64,000 bases of DNA from assembly GCA_030833445.1 (NCBI GenBank), contig JAURHD010000008.1, forward strand, positions 87,100 to 151,099, in the 5' to 3' direction. Every line of letters begins with the position of its first letter. Within the stretch, counting starts at the first letter, position 1. This document shows, piece by piece, positions 27,111 to 37,051 of this stretch. The position numbers were made by a program, and so were the translations under genes. The stretch comes from Cephaloticoccus sp. Lineage in GTDB: Bacteria > Verrucomicrobiota > Verrucomicrobiia > Opitutales > Opitutaceae. The notes beneath the pieces are model-generated. The model searched no databases and was not told the origin of the DNA. It was given only the letters and a program-made list of their open reading frames with translations.

Positions 27111-30089
27111 ATGTTCTCCTTTCTGTTCAAACGGTTTGCCGGACGGCATTATAAGAAGTTTTTGGAAAAATGCCGCCCGGTCGTCGCACGCATCAACGAG
27201 TTGGAGCAATCCTATCAAGCCCTGACGGATGAGCAATTGCGGGCCAAGACGGACGAATTTCGCGAGCGGATCGCCACGGCCGAGGACAAGAACGCCGCCT
27301 TGGAGGCCATCCTGCCGGAGGCCTTTGCCGCGGTCAAAAACGCCGCCCGTCGTCTGCAAGGTCGGACCATTTCGGTCTGCGATCATGAACTGACCTGGGA
27401 CATGGTGCATTTCGACGTGCAGCTCATCGGCGGCATGGCGATTCACGAAGGCCGGATTGCGGAAATGGCGACCGGCGAAGGCAAGACCCTCGTCTCAACC
27501 CTGCCGTTGTATCTCAACGCGCTGACCAAACGGAACACCCAGCTGGTCACGGTGAACGACTACTTGGCCCGCCGTGACTCCGAATGGATGGGGCATCTCT
27601 ACAATTTCCTCGGCGTGACCGTCGGTTGCATTCAGCAACAGATGCCGTCCGACATCCGCCGCGAAATGTATGGCCGTGACATCACTTACGGCACCGCCAG
27701 TGAATTCGGATTCGACTACCTGCGCGACAACGGCATGGCCACGCGCAAGGAAGACCAGGTCCAGCGCGACTACTGGTATTGCATCGTCGACGAAATCGAC
27801 TCGATCCTCGTGGACGAGGCTCGCACGCCGTTGATCATATCCGGTCCGGCACCGATTGAGCGCGAACAACCCTTTACCCGGCTGCGTCCGGCCGTGGACC
27901 GCTTGGTGAGTGAACAAACCCGGCATTGCAACAAGCTCATCGGTGAGGCCAAAGAGGTCTTGGACAAGGCCGACGCTTCGTCCGATGAGCGACAGGAGGC
28001 CATCCGCAAGATGCTTCAGGTCAAGTTGGGTCACCCGAAGAACAAGCTGCTGCTCCGACTCCAGGAAAATCCCGAATGGCGTAAGTCGCTCGACAAGTTC
28101 GAGACCGAGATGAGCTCGGATTTTAACAAGGCCGAATTTTATAAGATCAAGGAAGAGCTTTTTTACGGGATCGACGAACGTCAGCAGCAGGCGGACTTGA
28201 CGGAAATCGGCCGCAAGAAACTGCGGCCGGACAATCCCGATGCATTTGTGTTGCCCGATCTGGCCACCGAGTATTCGGACTTGGATCGTGAAGGCGCCGG
28301 CACGCCCGAGGAGCGCGAAGCGAAGAAAAATTCCGCCCAGCAACGCTTCGCCGAAGTGTCGGAGGAAATCCACGCGATCTCACAGTTGCTTCGCGCCTAT
28401 TCACTCTACGAACGCGATGTCGAATATGTGGTGCAAGAGGGCAAGGTGATGATCGTTGATGAAAACACCGGTCGCGTGATGCCCGGTCGCCGTTGGTCTG
28501 ACGGACTGCACCAAGCCATCGAGGCCAAGGAAGGCGTGACCATTGAGCGTGAGACCCGCACCTACGCGACCATCACGATTCAAAACTACTTCCGCATGTA
28601 TGAAAAGCTTGCCGGTATGACCGGCACGGCGGAAACCGAGGCCGCTGAATTCCAAGACATCTACAAGCTGGCGGTGCAGGTTATTCCGACCAACAAGCCC
28701 TGTATCCGTGTCGACAACAACGATTCAATTTTCAAGACCCGCCGCGACAAATTCAACGCGGTCGTGCGCGAGATCGAGTCCGCGCACAAACGTGGCCAGC
28801 CCGTGCTGGTGGGCACCGTATCCGTGGAATCATCCGAGGTGTTGTCCCGCATGTTGAAGCGGGCTGGCATCATCCACACCGTCCTCAACGCCAAGTTCCA
28901 CCAGCAGGAATCGGAAATCGTTTCCCGGGCCGGTCAAAGTGGTGCGGTAACGATCGCCACCAACATGGCCGGTCGCGGCACTGACATTAAACTGGGGCCG
29001 GGCGTGCGCGAAGCGGGTGGTCTCTACGTGCTGGGCACCGAGCGTCACGAGTCGCGGCGTATCGACCGCCAGTTGCGCGGGCGCTGTTCGCGTCAAGGTG
29101 ACCCCGGCATGACCAAGTTCTTCCTGTCGCTCGAGGACAACCTCATGCGACTCTTCCTGCAGGGCAATCTGGCATCGCGGCTCATGGAAGGGTCCATGCG
29201 CGATGGCGAAGAGCTCGAACATTCGCTGCTGAATCGCTCGATCGAAAGCGCCCAGAAGAAGGTCGAACAACAGAACTACTCGATCCGCAAACGCCTGTTG
29301 CAGTATGACGATGTGCTGAACCAGCAGCGCGAGGTGATTTATGGTATTCGCAATGCCGCCATCCATGCGACCCGGCCGAAGGACATTATTTTTGAGCAAG
29401 TCGAAGAAGAGCTTTTCAGTCGTCTCGAGTTGGCTGGCTACGACGGCAAGCGCCCGGCCGGTAAGACTGAGGTCGATCATTTCGTGGGTTGGGTGAACAT
29501 GCATTTCCCGATCAGCCTCAAGGCGGCTGAACTCGAGTCCGGCGACACGGAGGCGCTCGCCAACCATGTCCTCGACCGCATTCGCAAGGCCTACGCGGTC
29601 AAGGAATCGGTCGAGGTGCCAACCGCGCTGGCTTCACTTGAACGATACGTGATCATCAATGCGATCGATCATCATTGGCAGGAGCATCTCACGGAAATGG
29701 AAGAACTGCGTCGTTCCATCGGTTTGCGCAGTTACGGCCAGAAGGATCCCTTGGTGGAATACAAGAGTGAGGCATACACCTATTTTGAGGAACTGATGAA
29801 CAACGTGCGGTTGCAAATTTGCACCGGATTGTTCCGCAGTGCTTCAAATCTGGAGTCCTTCGAAAACATGCTCGCGATCCTTGGTCGCACTGTGAAGGCC
29901 GTTGGTCCCGCTGATGAACCTGCGGCTTTGCCGGCTGGCCGGCCCGGTCCCGCGACCGCCGCTCCGGGCGAGGATACGGAAATCCAATTGCCCAAGGTCA
30001 TCGTGCGGCGCGACACCCCGAAAGTGGGGCGCAACGATCCTTGTCCCTGCGGCAGTGGTAAGAAATTCAAGCACTGTCACGGTCAGTAA
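27111..30089 (+). CDS. secA: Protein translocase ATPase SecA
   Basis: The 992-residue motor drives secretory proteins through SecYEG. Walker A is [11 protein letters not shown] (residues 118-128), the DEAD-like motif is [20 protein letters not shown], and the second nucleotide domain has [17 protein letters not shown] and [14 protein letters not shown]. The C terminus carries the SecB/lipid-binding zinc motif [16 protein letters not shown]. Compared with the roughly 900-residue E. coli protein, an extra charged helical segment (about residues 245-430) is inserted in the preprotein-crosslinking region, as seen in some other phyla. A 230-base gap separates it from the divergent ATP-grasp gene. 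Confidence 0.97.
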   Translation: MFSFLFKRFAGRHYKKFLEKCRPVVARINELEQSYQALTDEQLRAKTDEFRERIATAEDKNAALEAILPEAFAAVKNAARRLQGRTISVCDHELTWDMVHFDVQLIGGMAIHEGRIAEMATGEGKTLVSTLPLYLNALTKRNTQLVTVNDYLARRDSEWMGHLYNFLGVTVGCIQQQMPSDIRREMYGRDITYGTASEFGFDYLRDNGMATRKEDQVQRDYWYCIVDEIDSILVDEARTPLIISGPAPIEREQPFTRLRPAVDRLVSEQTRHCNKLIGEAKEVLDKADASSDERQEAIRKMLQVKLGHPKNKLLLRLQENPEWRKSLDKFETEMSSDFNKAEFYKIKEELFYGIDERQQQADLTEIGRKKLRPDNPDAFVLPDLATEYSDLDREGAGTPEEREAKKNSAQQRFAEVSEEIHAISQLLRAYSLYERDVEYVVQEGKVMIVDENTGRVMPGRRWSDGLHQAIEAKEGVTIERETRTYATITIQNYFRMYEKLAGMTGTAETEAAEFQDIYKLAVQVIPTNKPCIRVDNNDSIFKTRRDKFNAVVREIESAHKRGQPVLVGTVSVESSEVLSRMLKRAGIIHTVLNAKFHQQESEIVSRAGQSGAVTIATNMAGRGTDIKLGPGVREAGGLYVLGTERHESRRIDRQLRGRCSRQGDPGMTKFFLSLEDNLMRLFLQGNLASRLMEGSMRDGEELEHSLLNRSIESAQKKVEQQNYSIRKRLLQYDDVLNQQREVIYGIRNAAIHATRPKDIIFEQVEEELFSRLELAGYDGKRPAGKTEVDHFVGWVNMHFPISLKAAELESGDTEALANHVLDRIRKAYAVKESVEVPTALASLERYVIINAIDHHWQEHLTEMEELRRSIGLRSYGQKDPLVEYKSEAYTYFEELMNNVRLQICTGLFRSASNLESFENMLAILGRTVKAVGPADEPAALPAGRPGPATAAPGEDTEIQLPKVIVRRDTPKVGRNDPCPCGSGKKFKHCHGQ

Positions 30090-30150
30090 GCCGGATAAAA
30101 TCCGAGAATTCGAACTTGTCGCGCGCTCAACGTCTGCTGAGGATTTCGAC

Positions 30151-32068
30151 GTGAAGCGCACTTTCGGGCCCTTTCTTTGCAGGGTTTTTGCTGCGCTGCT
30201 GCTTGGCCTGATTTTGGCCCAATCCGGCGTTAGGGCTTATGCCGCCACTGCGGATAACCGGTGAATCCCTCTTACAGGAGCAGATCCTGACATTAGAGAC
30301 CGTGGTAGCGGCTGCGACGGACAAGGGGGAAAAGACCCGCTTGGAAGAGAAGCTGCAGCGTCTGCGTCAGGAATTGAGCATCGTCCAGGAGCGCCAGGCC
30401 CTAGAGGCCCGTGAACAATCTCTGCGCGACGATCGTCCCACCGGCACGCTGGACCAATTGCGGACCTTGTTGCGCGGGTTCGAAACAACCATGGCGGATG
30501 CCGAGGTCCGATTGCGGGCACTGGCTGAGCGTCGTATTGCGGTAGTCTCCGCCCGGGATGCCTTGGCTTCCCAGATCGCCAGCCGCAATCTGTCCACCGG
30601 TGCCACGGCCGAACGGCAAGCCGAGGCGGAGGATCGGATGTTTACGATCAACGAGGAATTGCGAGCCCTCGCTTTTGAACAGGAGGCGACCGAGGGAGAA
30701 ATCGCACTGGTGCGCGATGCGGATCATGTGCGGGAACTGCTCAAATTATCCGAAACCGCTGAGGAGCATCCGAGTCTCCGTTCTTTATTCGACGCCTATA
30801 ATCAACTGAAACAGGAGCGGAAGTCCGGCAGCCAATTGGCGGCCCTCATGTCTGACCTCGATCAGAACCTTGCGATCAACCAAGCCTCAATGGAAGTTTC
30901 GCGGCAGAAGCTGGCTAAATTTGATGAGGAACTGGCCCTGTTGGAAAAGCAGACCGGATTTTTTCGACGTGATCCCAAGATCGAGCGGCTGATGGCGCAG
31001 CAGCGCAGCCAAAAAGCTGCCTTGGTTGAAGTTCTGCCGAAAATGATCCGGCAGGTTGAAGCGATCCAACATTCCAAGCGGGCCCTCGCCATGCGGCAAA
31101 GTCTTGATGAAGCGACCAAGGCTTGGCAGGAAGAAAAGTTTACCCAGGCACGATCCGCTTATTACCTGCGGTTGCGCTGGCCGGCGGTGATCTTGGTCAG
31201 TCTGGTTATTTTGCATTTCGTGCTGGCCTATCTGGTCCTGCCGGTGTTCCGCAAAAATGAGACACTCTTCTTGTCCCGGCGCTTGTTGCGCTATGGCCTG
31301 ATTTTGGTGGGCACGGTATCAGTCGCTGGCTTTCTGTTCGATGATCTCACCACGGTGGCGGCAACACTTGGGATCGTTAGTGCCGCCTTGGTTATTTCAC
31401 TGCAGGATGTCTTTACGTCAATTGCGGGTTGGTTCGTGATCACCATTGGGGGCAAATTTGGCATTGGGGACCGACTTGAGATTGATGGCACCCGGGGTGA
31501 TGTCTTGGATATCGAACTGCTGCGCACCACGATGCTGGAAATCAACGCGTGGCTCGGGATGGACCAGCCGACCGGTCGAGTAATTGTAATTCCCAATAAC
31601 TTCATCTTCAAAAACAAGGTTTTCAATTTCACCCATGGGCATCCGTTCATCTGGGGAAAAATTGATGTCACCGTCACCTTCGCCACGCCGGTTGCCAGTG
31701 CGATGTCGCTCTTTAAACGGATATTGGAAGAAGAGACGGCCGATCAGTTTGCCGATGCCAAGCAGGCCGCCTCGAAAATGCAGCGACGTTACGGGGTGCC
31801 GGATGCCGATTATGTGCCCAAGATCTACACGCACATCGCCGACAGTGGGGTTACACTTACGCTGGTTTTTGTCGCCCACTACCGCAAATTTTCCGCCACG
31901 CGCAACCGGATCAACCGGCGTTTGGTCGCGGAGTTGGAAACCCGCCGCCATATCCAAATGGCCTACAATACGTTCAGTGTGCTGACGAGTGCGGCCAGTG
32001 CAGACGGTCCCTCCGCCGTGCTGGGTTCGGATTTGACGACCCCACCCTTTGCCCGGCCGCCAAATTAG
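30151..32068 (+). CDS. MscS family mechanosensitive channel, frameshifted near the N terminus
   Basis: The main frame from ATG 30239 gives 609 residues: a long coiled-coil region (about 15-300, LEEKLQRLRQELSIVQERQ), then membrane helices (AVILVSLVILHFVLAYLVL; YGLILVGTVSVAGFLF), the pore helix with TLGIVSAALVISLQDVF, and the MscS beta domain (GDRLEIDGTRGDVLDIELL). The long coiled coil before the pore should be periplasmic, so a signal peptide is expected. One is found just upstream in another frame, from GTG 30151 (FAALLLGLILAQSGVRAYA). Removing one base between 30238 and 30262 joins the two. I treat this as one gene with an indel. Confidence 0.82.
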
Positions 32069-32123
32069 GCTGATCCTTCTGACTTGAGTGCGGGCAAGGG
32101 GCCACGGATGCTTACACTTTGCC

Positions 32124-33800
32124 ATGGCCACCACCGCTGAAGATTCCTTCGACCCTTACGCCGAACGCCCGTCGTTTTGGCGGCAACATGAGTCCGGCAC
32201 TTGGGCTGTGGCCATGTTTGTCCTGACGGTGGTGCTGACAGTCCTGTCGTTTCCCCCGTATTCGACCCCGGAATTTGCCTACGCCTTCGCGGCGCCAGCG
32301 ATATTCTGGGCCTACCTGCGGCCATCGCTTAAGCTTTATGCCGGCACCCTCATGGCCGCCCAGGCGGTGGCGTGGACTATCATCCTCAGCTGGTTGCATA
32401 ACGTGACCTGGGGTGGCCTCTTTCTGCTCGGACCCTTTGTCGGTATTTGGATCGGACTTTGGTATCTGGCAGTCTGGTGGGCGATGCCGTTGATTCGACC
32501 CCACACTCCGCTGCGTCGAGTGATCGGGGTGTTGGGACTTGCCGCTTTCTGGGTTTTTATCGAGTGGACGCGCACTTGGTTTCTCGGCGGATTTCCTTGG
32601 CTGCCTTTGGCCGCCAGCCAGTGGCAGCGTTCGATCCTTTTACAGATCGCCTCCTACACCGGTGCCTACGGAATTTCGTTTATCCTGATCACATTCAACC
32701 TGGGTTTTGCGGCCTACGCTCACCGGCTGTTGCGCGAAAAGCATAAGGGTCTGCGTAAGCGCAGTCCTGAATTCATGGCCGCTCTGCTGGTGTTGATGTT
32801 TCCTTCCTTCCTCTTGTTGACCGAGGTGTTCAGTCAGGACCGAAAGGAACTGATTCGGTTTTCCCTCGTGCAACCTTATGTGCCGCAAACGTTGAAATGG
32901 GATCCGGCGATGGGCCCCGGCATCATGGATGTTTTGGAGGAAACCACGCTCAATGCCGCCTTGGATCGACCAGATGTTATCTTGTGGCCGGAGGCGGTTA
33001 CGCCGTGGGCAGTGCGGGGGGATGACAACACAAAGGCCTATGTCGAATCCCTGTCCGCCCGGGCCAATATTCCGCTCCTGCTGGGTTCGATTGCCATTGA
33101 GCAGCTGAACCAACCGGATGAAGCGTGGTTCAACGGAGTGTTTTTGGTGACTCCCCATGATGGCCTGCAAACCGGCTATTATGCGAAGCGCCATTTGGTG
33201 CCATTTGGAGAATACGTGCCGCTCCGTCCGGTGCTGGGTTGGCTCAGCAAGTTCGTGCCGATTGGTGATGATTTTCAAGCGGGTGAGGATGCCCATCCGC
33301 TCCTCGTGCCGCGCCGCAATGGCGACATGGTAATCGTCGGACCCTTGATCTGCTATGAGGATATTTACCCGCAGCTTGCACTTTCAAGCGCCCGCACGGG
33401 AGCAGAATTGCTGACGGTGCATACCAATAACGGTTGGTTTGGTGAGGGTGGGGCGGCGTATCAGCATGCAGCCCATTCCGTTTTGCGGGCCGTGGAAACG
33501 CGCCGACCGGTAGTGCGGGTGGGTAACGTTGGCTGGAGCGGTTGGATTGATGAATTTGGTAATATTCGCCAAACCGTCACAAACTATGAGGACAGCATTT
33601 TTTTCCGCGGTTCCCAACTTGCGGTGGTGACGCGGGACCGGCGTTGGATCGGTCGCGAAAGTTTCTACACGAAACATGGCGATTGGTTTGTGCTGACTTG
33701 TATGGGCTTGGCGCTGCTGGCCGGCCTCATGCTGAAATTCACGCTGCCACCCCCGGTTCCAACAGAAACCACCGAACCCGACTCTCCGGAGCCGCTCTGA
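32124..33800 (+). CDS. lnt: Apolipoprotein N-acyltransferase
   Basis: The 558-residue inner-membrane enzyme adds the third acyl chain to lipoproteins. Six or more hydrophobic helices fill residues 25-235, followed by a periplasmic nitrilase domain with the catalytic triad E290 (LWPEAVTPW), K355 (YAKRHLVPFGEYVP) and C410 (LICYEDIYP), and a final membrane helix (VLTCMGLALLAGLMLKF). ATG 32124 is chosen because the upstream GTG adds a short non-conserved leader. Its presence fits the lipoproteins predicted further on. Confidence 0.94.
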   Translation: MATTAEDSFDPYAERPSFWRQHESGTWAVAMFVLTVVLTVLSFPPYSTPEFAYAFAAPAIFWAYLRPSLKLYAGTLMAAQAVAWTIILSWLHNVTWGGLFLLGPFVGIWIGLWYLAVWWAMPLIRPHTPLRRVIGVLGLAAFWVFIEWTRTWFLGGFPWLPLAASQWQRSILLQIASYTGAYGISFILITFNLGFAAYAHRLLREKHKGLRKRSPEFMAALLVLMFPSFLLLTEVFSQDRKELIRFSLVQPYVPQTLKWDPAMGPGIMDVLEETTLNAALDRPDVILWPEAVTPWAVRGDDNTKAYVESLSARANIPLLLGSIAIEQLNQPDEAWFNGVFLVTPHDGLQTGYYAKRHLVPFGEYVPLRPVLGWLSKFVPIGDDFQAGEDAHPLLVPRRNGDMVIVGPLICYEDIYPQLALSSARTGAELLTVHTNNGWFGEGGAAYQHAAHSVLRAVETRRPVVRVGNVGWSGWIDEFGNIRQTVTNYEDSIFFRGSQLAVVTRDRRWIGRESFYTKHGDWFVLTCMGLALLAGLMLKFTLPPPVPTETTEPDSPEPL

Positions 33801-33947
33801 TCAGCCTGCGCCGGGTTTACGTCGCGGGGTAGGGGTGACCTTGGTGGCGCTGGTCTTGGCACGACGCGCACGGGGACGCGGACGCGGTTTGCCTCCGTGA
33901 AGCCCGGGCAGCCAGGGTGAACCCAAACGCAGACAATCATCGCACAT
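33801..33947 (-). CDS. Small basic protein with CxxC (candidate)
   Basis: A 48-residue frame starts MCDDCLRLGSPWLPGLHGGK and continues as a strongly basic tail (PRPRPRARRAKTSATKV). It contains one CxxC pair and otherwise looks like a disordered RNA- or DNA-binding tail. Composition is unlike a chance antisense frame, and it fills the gap between lnt and rhaI, ending immediately next to the lnt stop. No family is recognised; expression is uncertain. Confidence 0.4.
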   Translation of the reverse strand: MCDDCLRLGSPWLPGLHGGKPRPRPRARRAKTSATKVTPTPRRKPGAG

Positions 33948-34056
33948 CCGGACAGCACGGCATGAATGCTTCGACAGGGCAAGTCGGTGCCGTTCTCAAA
34001 GTTCACGCATTTCGGACCTGACTTTCGGGGGTGGATTCCATCATAACTGTTCTCCC

Positions 34057-35256
34057 ATGACGCCCAAAACCCTTCGTCGCGCCGTCGAGGCGCTCGCTTC
34101 CTTTAATGTTGAAACTCCCAGTTGGGGGTTCGCCGACACTGGCACACGTTTCGGAAAATTTTTCCAAGATGCCGCTGCCATCGACACCAATGACAAGCTC
34201 GCCGATGCCGGCCAAGTGCATGCCCTGACGGGTTGCTGCCCCACGGTGGCGGTGCACGTGCTGTGGGATTTTGTTGCCGGCGAGGATCCAAAAAAGACCG
34301 CCGCCATGGCCCGCAAGCACGGCGTCAAAATCGGCGCGATCAACCCAAACCTGTTTCAGGATCAGGAATACAAGTGGGGCTCTTTCGGTCACAACGACGC
34401 GAAGGTGCGCGCCCAGGCCCTGCAGCATTGTTATGATTCCGTCGATATCATGAAGGCGACCGGCAGCGAGTATCTGTCACTCTGGTTTGCGGACGGCACC
34501 AACTATCCGGGCCAAGGCAGCATTCGCGAACGCAAGGGCTACTTTGAAGAGTGTCTGAAGGCACTGCACAAACAACTCGGTCCGAAACAAACGATGTTGG
34601 TCGAATACAAGCCGTTCGAACCCGCCTTCTACGCCACCGATATCGCTGACTGGGGCATGGCCTATCTTTACGCCAAAAAGGCCGGATCGAAATCCAAGGT
34701 TTTGGTCGACACGGGCCACCACTACAACGCGACCAACATCGAACAGATCGTCGCGTGGCTGCTGGACGAGGACATGCTCGGCGGTTTCCACTTCAATGAC
34801 CGCAAGTATGCGGACGATGACCTGACCCTCGGTTCAATCGATCCGTATCAAGTGTTTCGCATCTTTCACGAGATTCACTTCTTTGCCTCTGACCGTGGAA
34901 AGATGCCCAAGATCGCCTACATGGTGGACCAGTGCCACAACGAGAAAGCCAAAGTCGAAGCCATGATCCAGACCGTGGTGATGGCTCAGGAGCTCTACGC
35001 CAAGGCAGCGATTGTTGACCACGACGCCCTGCGTCGCGCCCAAGCCAAAAACAACGTCATTGATGCCGAGCTTCTGCTTAAGAAGGCCTTCTTTACCGAT
35101 GTAACGCCGGCTCTGGCGGCATTCCGTAAGAAAAATAAACTGCCCTTGGATCCATTGCTGGAACACCGTCGTAGCGGCTACGAAAAGAAAGCCGCAGCCG
35201 ACCGCAATGCCCGGCGCAAGGCCATGGGTATCAGTCGTGGCGGCAGCTTCGCCTGA
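34057..35256 (+). CDS. L-rhamnose isomerase-like sugar isomerase
   Basis: The 399-residue protein is a TIM-barrel sugar isomerase of the Pseudomonas stutzeri L-rhamnose isomerase (RhaI) type. Metal-binding residues appear in the expected order: MLVEYKPFEP (Glu), VLVDTGHHYN (Asp, His), FHFNDRKYADDDL (His, Asp). Other conserved stretches are NPNLFQDQEYKWGSFGH and LSLWFADGTNYPGQ. It should interconvert L-rhamnose and L-rhamnulose or related aldoses and ketoses; substrate breadth is wide in this family. No rhamnulokinase or aldolase is adjacent. A terminator follows. Confidence 0.88.
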   Translation: MTPKTLRRAVEALASFNVETPSWGFADTGTRFGKFFQDAAAIDTNDKLADAGQVHALTGCCPTVAVHVLWDFVAGEDPKKTAAMARKHGVKIGAINPNLFQDQEYKWGSFGHNDAKVRAQALQHCYDSVDIMKATGSEYLSLWFADGTNYPGQGSIRERKGYFEECLKALHKQLGPKQTMLVEYKPFEPAFYATDIADWGMAYLYAKKAGSKSKVLVDTGHHYNATNIEQIVAWLLDEDMLGGFHFNDRKYADDDLTLGSIDPYQVFRIFHEIHFFASDRGKMPKIAYMVDQCHNEKAKVEAMIQTVVMAQELYAKAAIVDHDALRRAQAKNNVIDAELLLKKAFFTDVTPALAAFRKKNKLPLDPLLEHRRSGYEKKAAADRNARRKAMGISRGGSFA

Positions 35257-35277
35257 GCAAACCCACGCAAATGCTGC

Positions 35278-35309
35278 AAAGCCGACGAATTTATCCCGTC
35301 GGCTTTTTT
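35278..35309 (+). terminator. Intrinsic terminator after the rhamnose isomerase gene
   Basis: AAGCCGACG pairs with CGTCGGCTT around a nine-base loop and runs into TTTTTT. It lies 22 bases after the isomerase stop codon. Confidence 0.9.
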
Positions 35310-35404
35310 ATGTCCGACTAGGTGGAAGATGAGTGATTAAATACCAGCTAAAGTGACAGCGCCCCATTGCGCAGACCGACATTATCTGGCAGGATGACTT
35401 CGTG

Positions 35405-36418
35405 ATGAAAACCCAGTCCAAGCTTACCCCTGAGCAAATCCGATTCTTCCACGAAGAGGGTTATGTCATTGTGCCGGATGTATTCGACCCGGCTGATCTC
35501 GAACCCTTGCGCAAGGCACTGCATGCGGAGATCGGTCACAAAGTGCGCGAGTTGCAGGCGGAGGGCAAGTTGACCGATCTGCATGCGGATTTGGATTTTG
35601 ATCACCAACTGGCCGCGATTCATCAGGACTCCGCGGAAAATGGGATGGCGGTCATGCGTCACCTCGAAGGATTGCGCGGCGGTGGCTTTCATGCCCCGGA
35701 AATGTTTGAGGTGATTGCTCATCCTAACCTGCTCGCAGCAGTGAGTGTATTGTTGGACACGAAGGAAGTCGTGGCGTCCTCAGTTTATCGAATTCGCCCG
35801 AAGCTGCCGAGTCTCGGTCGCGGCAATGTGCCGTGGCATCAGGACAGCGGCTATCTGGCTTCGCATTGCGATGACCAAATGATCATTACGTGTTGGGTGC
35901 CGATGGTGGATGCGACGGTCGAGAATGGCTGCATGCAGATTTTGCCGCGCACGCATCAGGGTGCGCTGGCCAAGCACCACGCGGGTGGCAATGCGGGCTT
36001 TCTGGTCATCAAGGATGAGGATCTTCCGGCCGATCCGCGGCAGGCGATCACGGCGAACTGTCCGCGCGGGGGGGTGGTATTCATGACCAATCTCACCCCG
36101 CATTGTTCGACGCCGAATTATTCGGATCATATTCGGTGGAGCACGGATCTGCGTTACCAATCTGCCGAGGTGCCGAACAATGTAGGCATGTGGCCCGAAT
36201 TGGTGACTGATGAAGGTCGGGCGGATGATGAATTTTACGAGAAGATCAACGTCGCCTGTTATCCACCCGAGGCAGATTTTCTGGTGAGCAGTGCGAAGAC
36301 GCCCGAGAAGGTGACGGACTACGCGGAATACGTGAAACGTCGTGAGACCTACGATAGTGTCACGGTTGGTTTGCGGGCGATTCGTCCCTGGCCCGAAGTG
36401 GCCAAAACGGCGCGCTGA
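35405..36418 (+). CDS. Phytanoyl-CoA dioxygenase (PhyH) family protein
   Basis: The 337-residue protein begins KLTPEQIRFFHEEGYVIVPD, the PhyH opening. The iron motif HxD is in VPWHQDSGYL and the distal histidine in LTPHCSTPN, followed by WSTDLRYQS with the probable 2-oxoglutarate Arg. It is larger than the PhyH protein at 17650 and not a close copy. GTG 35402 directly precedes ATG 35405; I use the ATG. Substrate unknown; a sugar-acid or amino-alcohol type hydroxylation is only a guess from neighbours. Confidence 0.88.
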   Translation: MKTQSKLTPEQIRFFHEEGYVIVPDVFDPADLEPLRKALHAEIGHKVRELQAEGKLTDLHADLDFDHQLAAIHQDSAENGMAVMRHLEGLRGGGFHAPEMFEVIAHPNLLAAVSVLLDTKEVVASSVYRIRPKLPSLGRGNVPWHQDSGYLASHCDDQMIITCWVPMVDATVENGCMQILPRTHQGALAKHHAGGNAGFLVIKDEDLPADPRQAITANCPRGGVVFMTNLTPHCSTPNYSDHIRWSTDLRYQSAEVPNNVGMWPELVTDEGRADDEFYEKINVACYPPEADFLVSSAKTPEKVTDYAEYVKRRETYDSVTVGLRAIRPWPEVAKTAR

Positions 36419-36420
36419 GT

Positions 36421-36444
36421 GACACTAAGTTTGGCTTAAGTGTC
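36421..36444 (+). terminator. Hairpin after the second PhyH gene (weak terminator candidate)
   Basis: GACACTAAG pairs with CTTAAGTGTC (one bulged base) around a five-base loop, directly after the PhyH stop. It lacks a clean T-run, so its role as a terminator is uncertain. Confidence 0.35.
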
Positions 36445-36486
36445 GTTGGGGTTTGCCCTCGCGGAGAGATTACCTTCGCTGGGGGC

Positions 36487-37032
36487 ATGATGCCACGATC
36501 TTTGTTTTGCTGTATCCTGTTTGTCGGTGGATGGGTGATGGCGGGGGCCTCCCCTTTGGCCGGCCATTGGCGGTTACTTCCCGAGCGCAGCACCGATCTC
36601 AGTGGTTGGAAGGCGCTCGACTTGGATATCAAAATCGAAGGCGACGTCGTGACATTGCAGCGCAATTTTGCCGCCGGGCGGCGCACCTTTGAGGATGTTA
36701 CACCGATTGACCTTGCCAAAGCCGACAACGTGATCCCGGTTTCCATGTGGCCCGACAACCGGCACATCGGAGCTTACATTGGCGGGGACAAAACCAAAAA
36801 CGTGCACGGCCAATGGCTGGATGGCGGGCGAGTGTTCCGCCTCAACACCGACCTTGTGCTCGCAACCCAACAGGGTGACCGGCGGGTGAACATCCTCGAT
36901 AATTTCACCATTTCGACGAATGGACAGCAGCTCACGCTGATCGAGCTGCGTAGCACCCGGACGCGTCCGGTGGTGTATGTTTTCGAGCGCGTCTCCAAAG
37001 ATGCGCAGCGCAAGACCGGTAACGCGGAATAA
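36487..37032 (+). CDS. Secreted hypothetical protein
   Basis: The 181-residue product has a signal peptide (RSLFCCILFVGGWVMAGA) followed by PLAGHWRLLPERSTDLSGW. The pattern GxWxLxPxxS with later strands VVTLQRNFAAGRRTFEDV and LTLIELRSTRTRP suggests a lipocalin-like beta-barrel domain, which is an inference from strand spacing. It lies 19 bases upstream of the GxGYxYP gene on the same strand and probably shares its transcript. Confidence 0.65.
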   Translation: MMPRSLFCCILFVGGWVMAGASPLAGHWRLLPERSTDLSGWKALDLDIKIEGDVVTLQRNFAAGRRTFEDVTPIDLAKADNVIPVSMWPDNRHIGAYIGGDKTKNVHGQWLDGGRVFRLNTDLVLATQQGDRRVNILDNFTISTNGQQLTLIELRSTRTRPVVYVFERVSKDAQRKTGNAE

Positions 37033-37051
37033 CCTGACAATCCTTATCATC

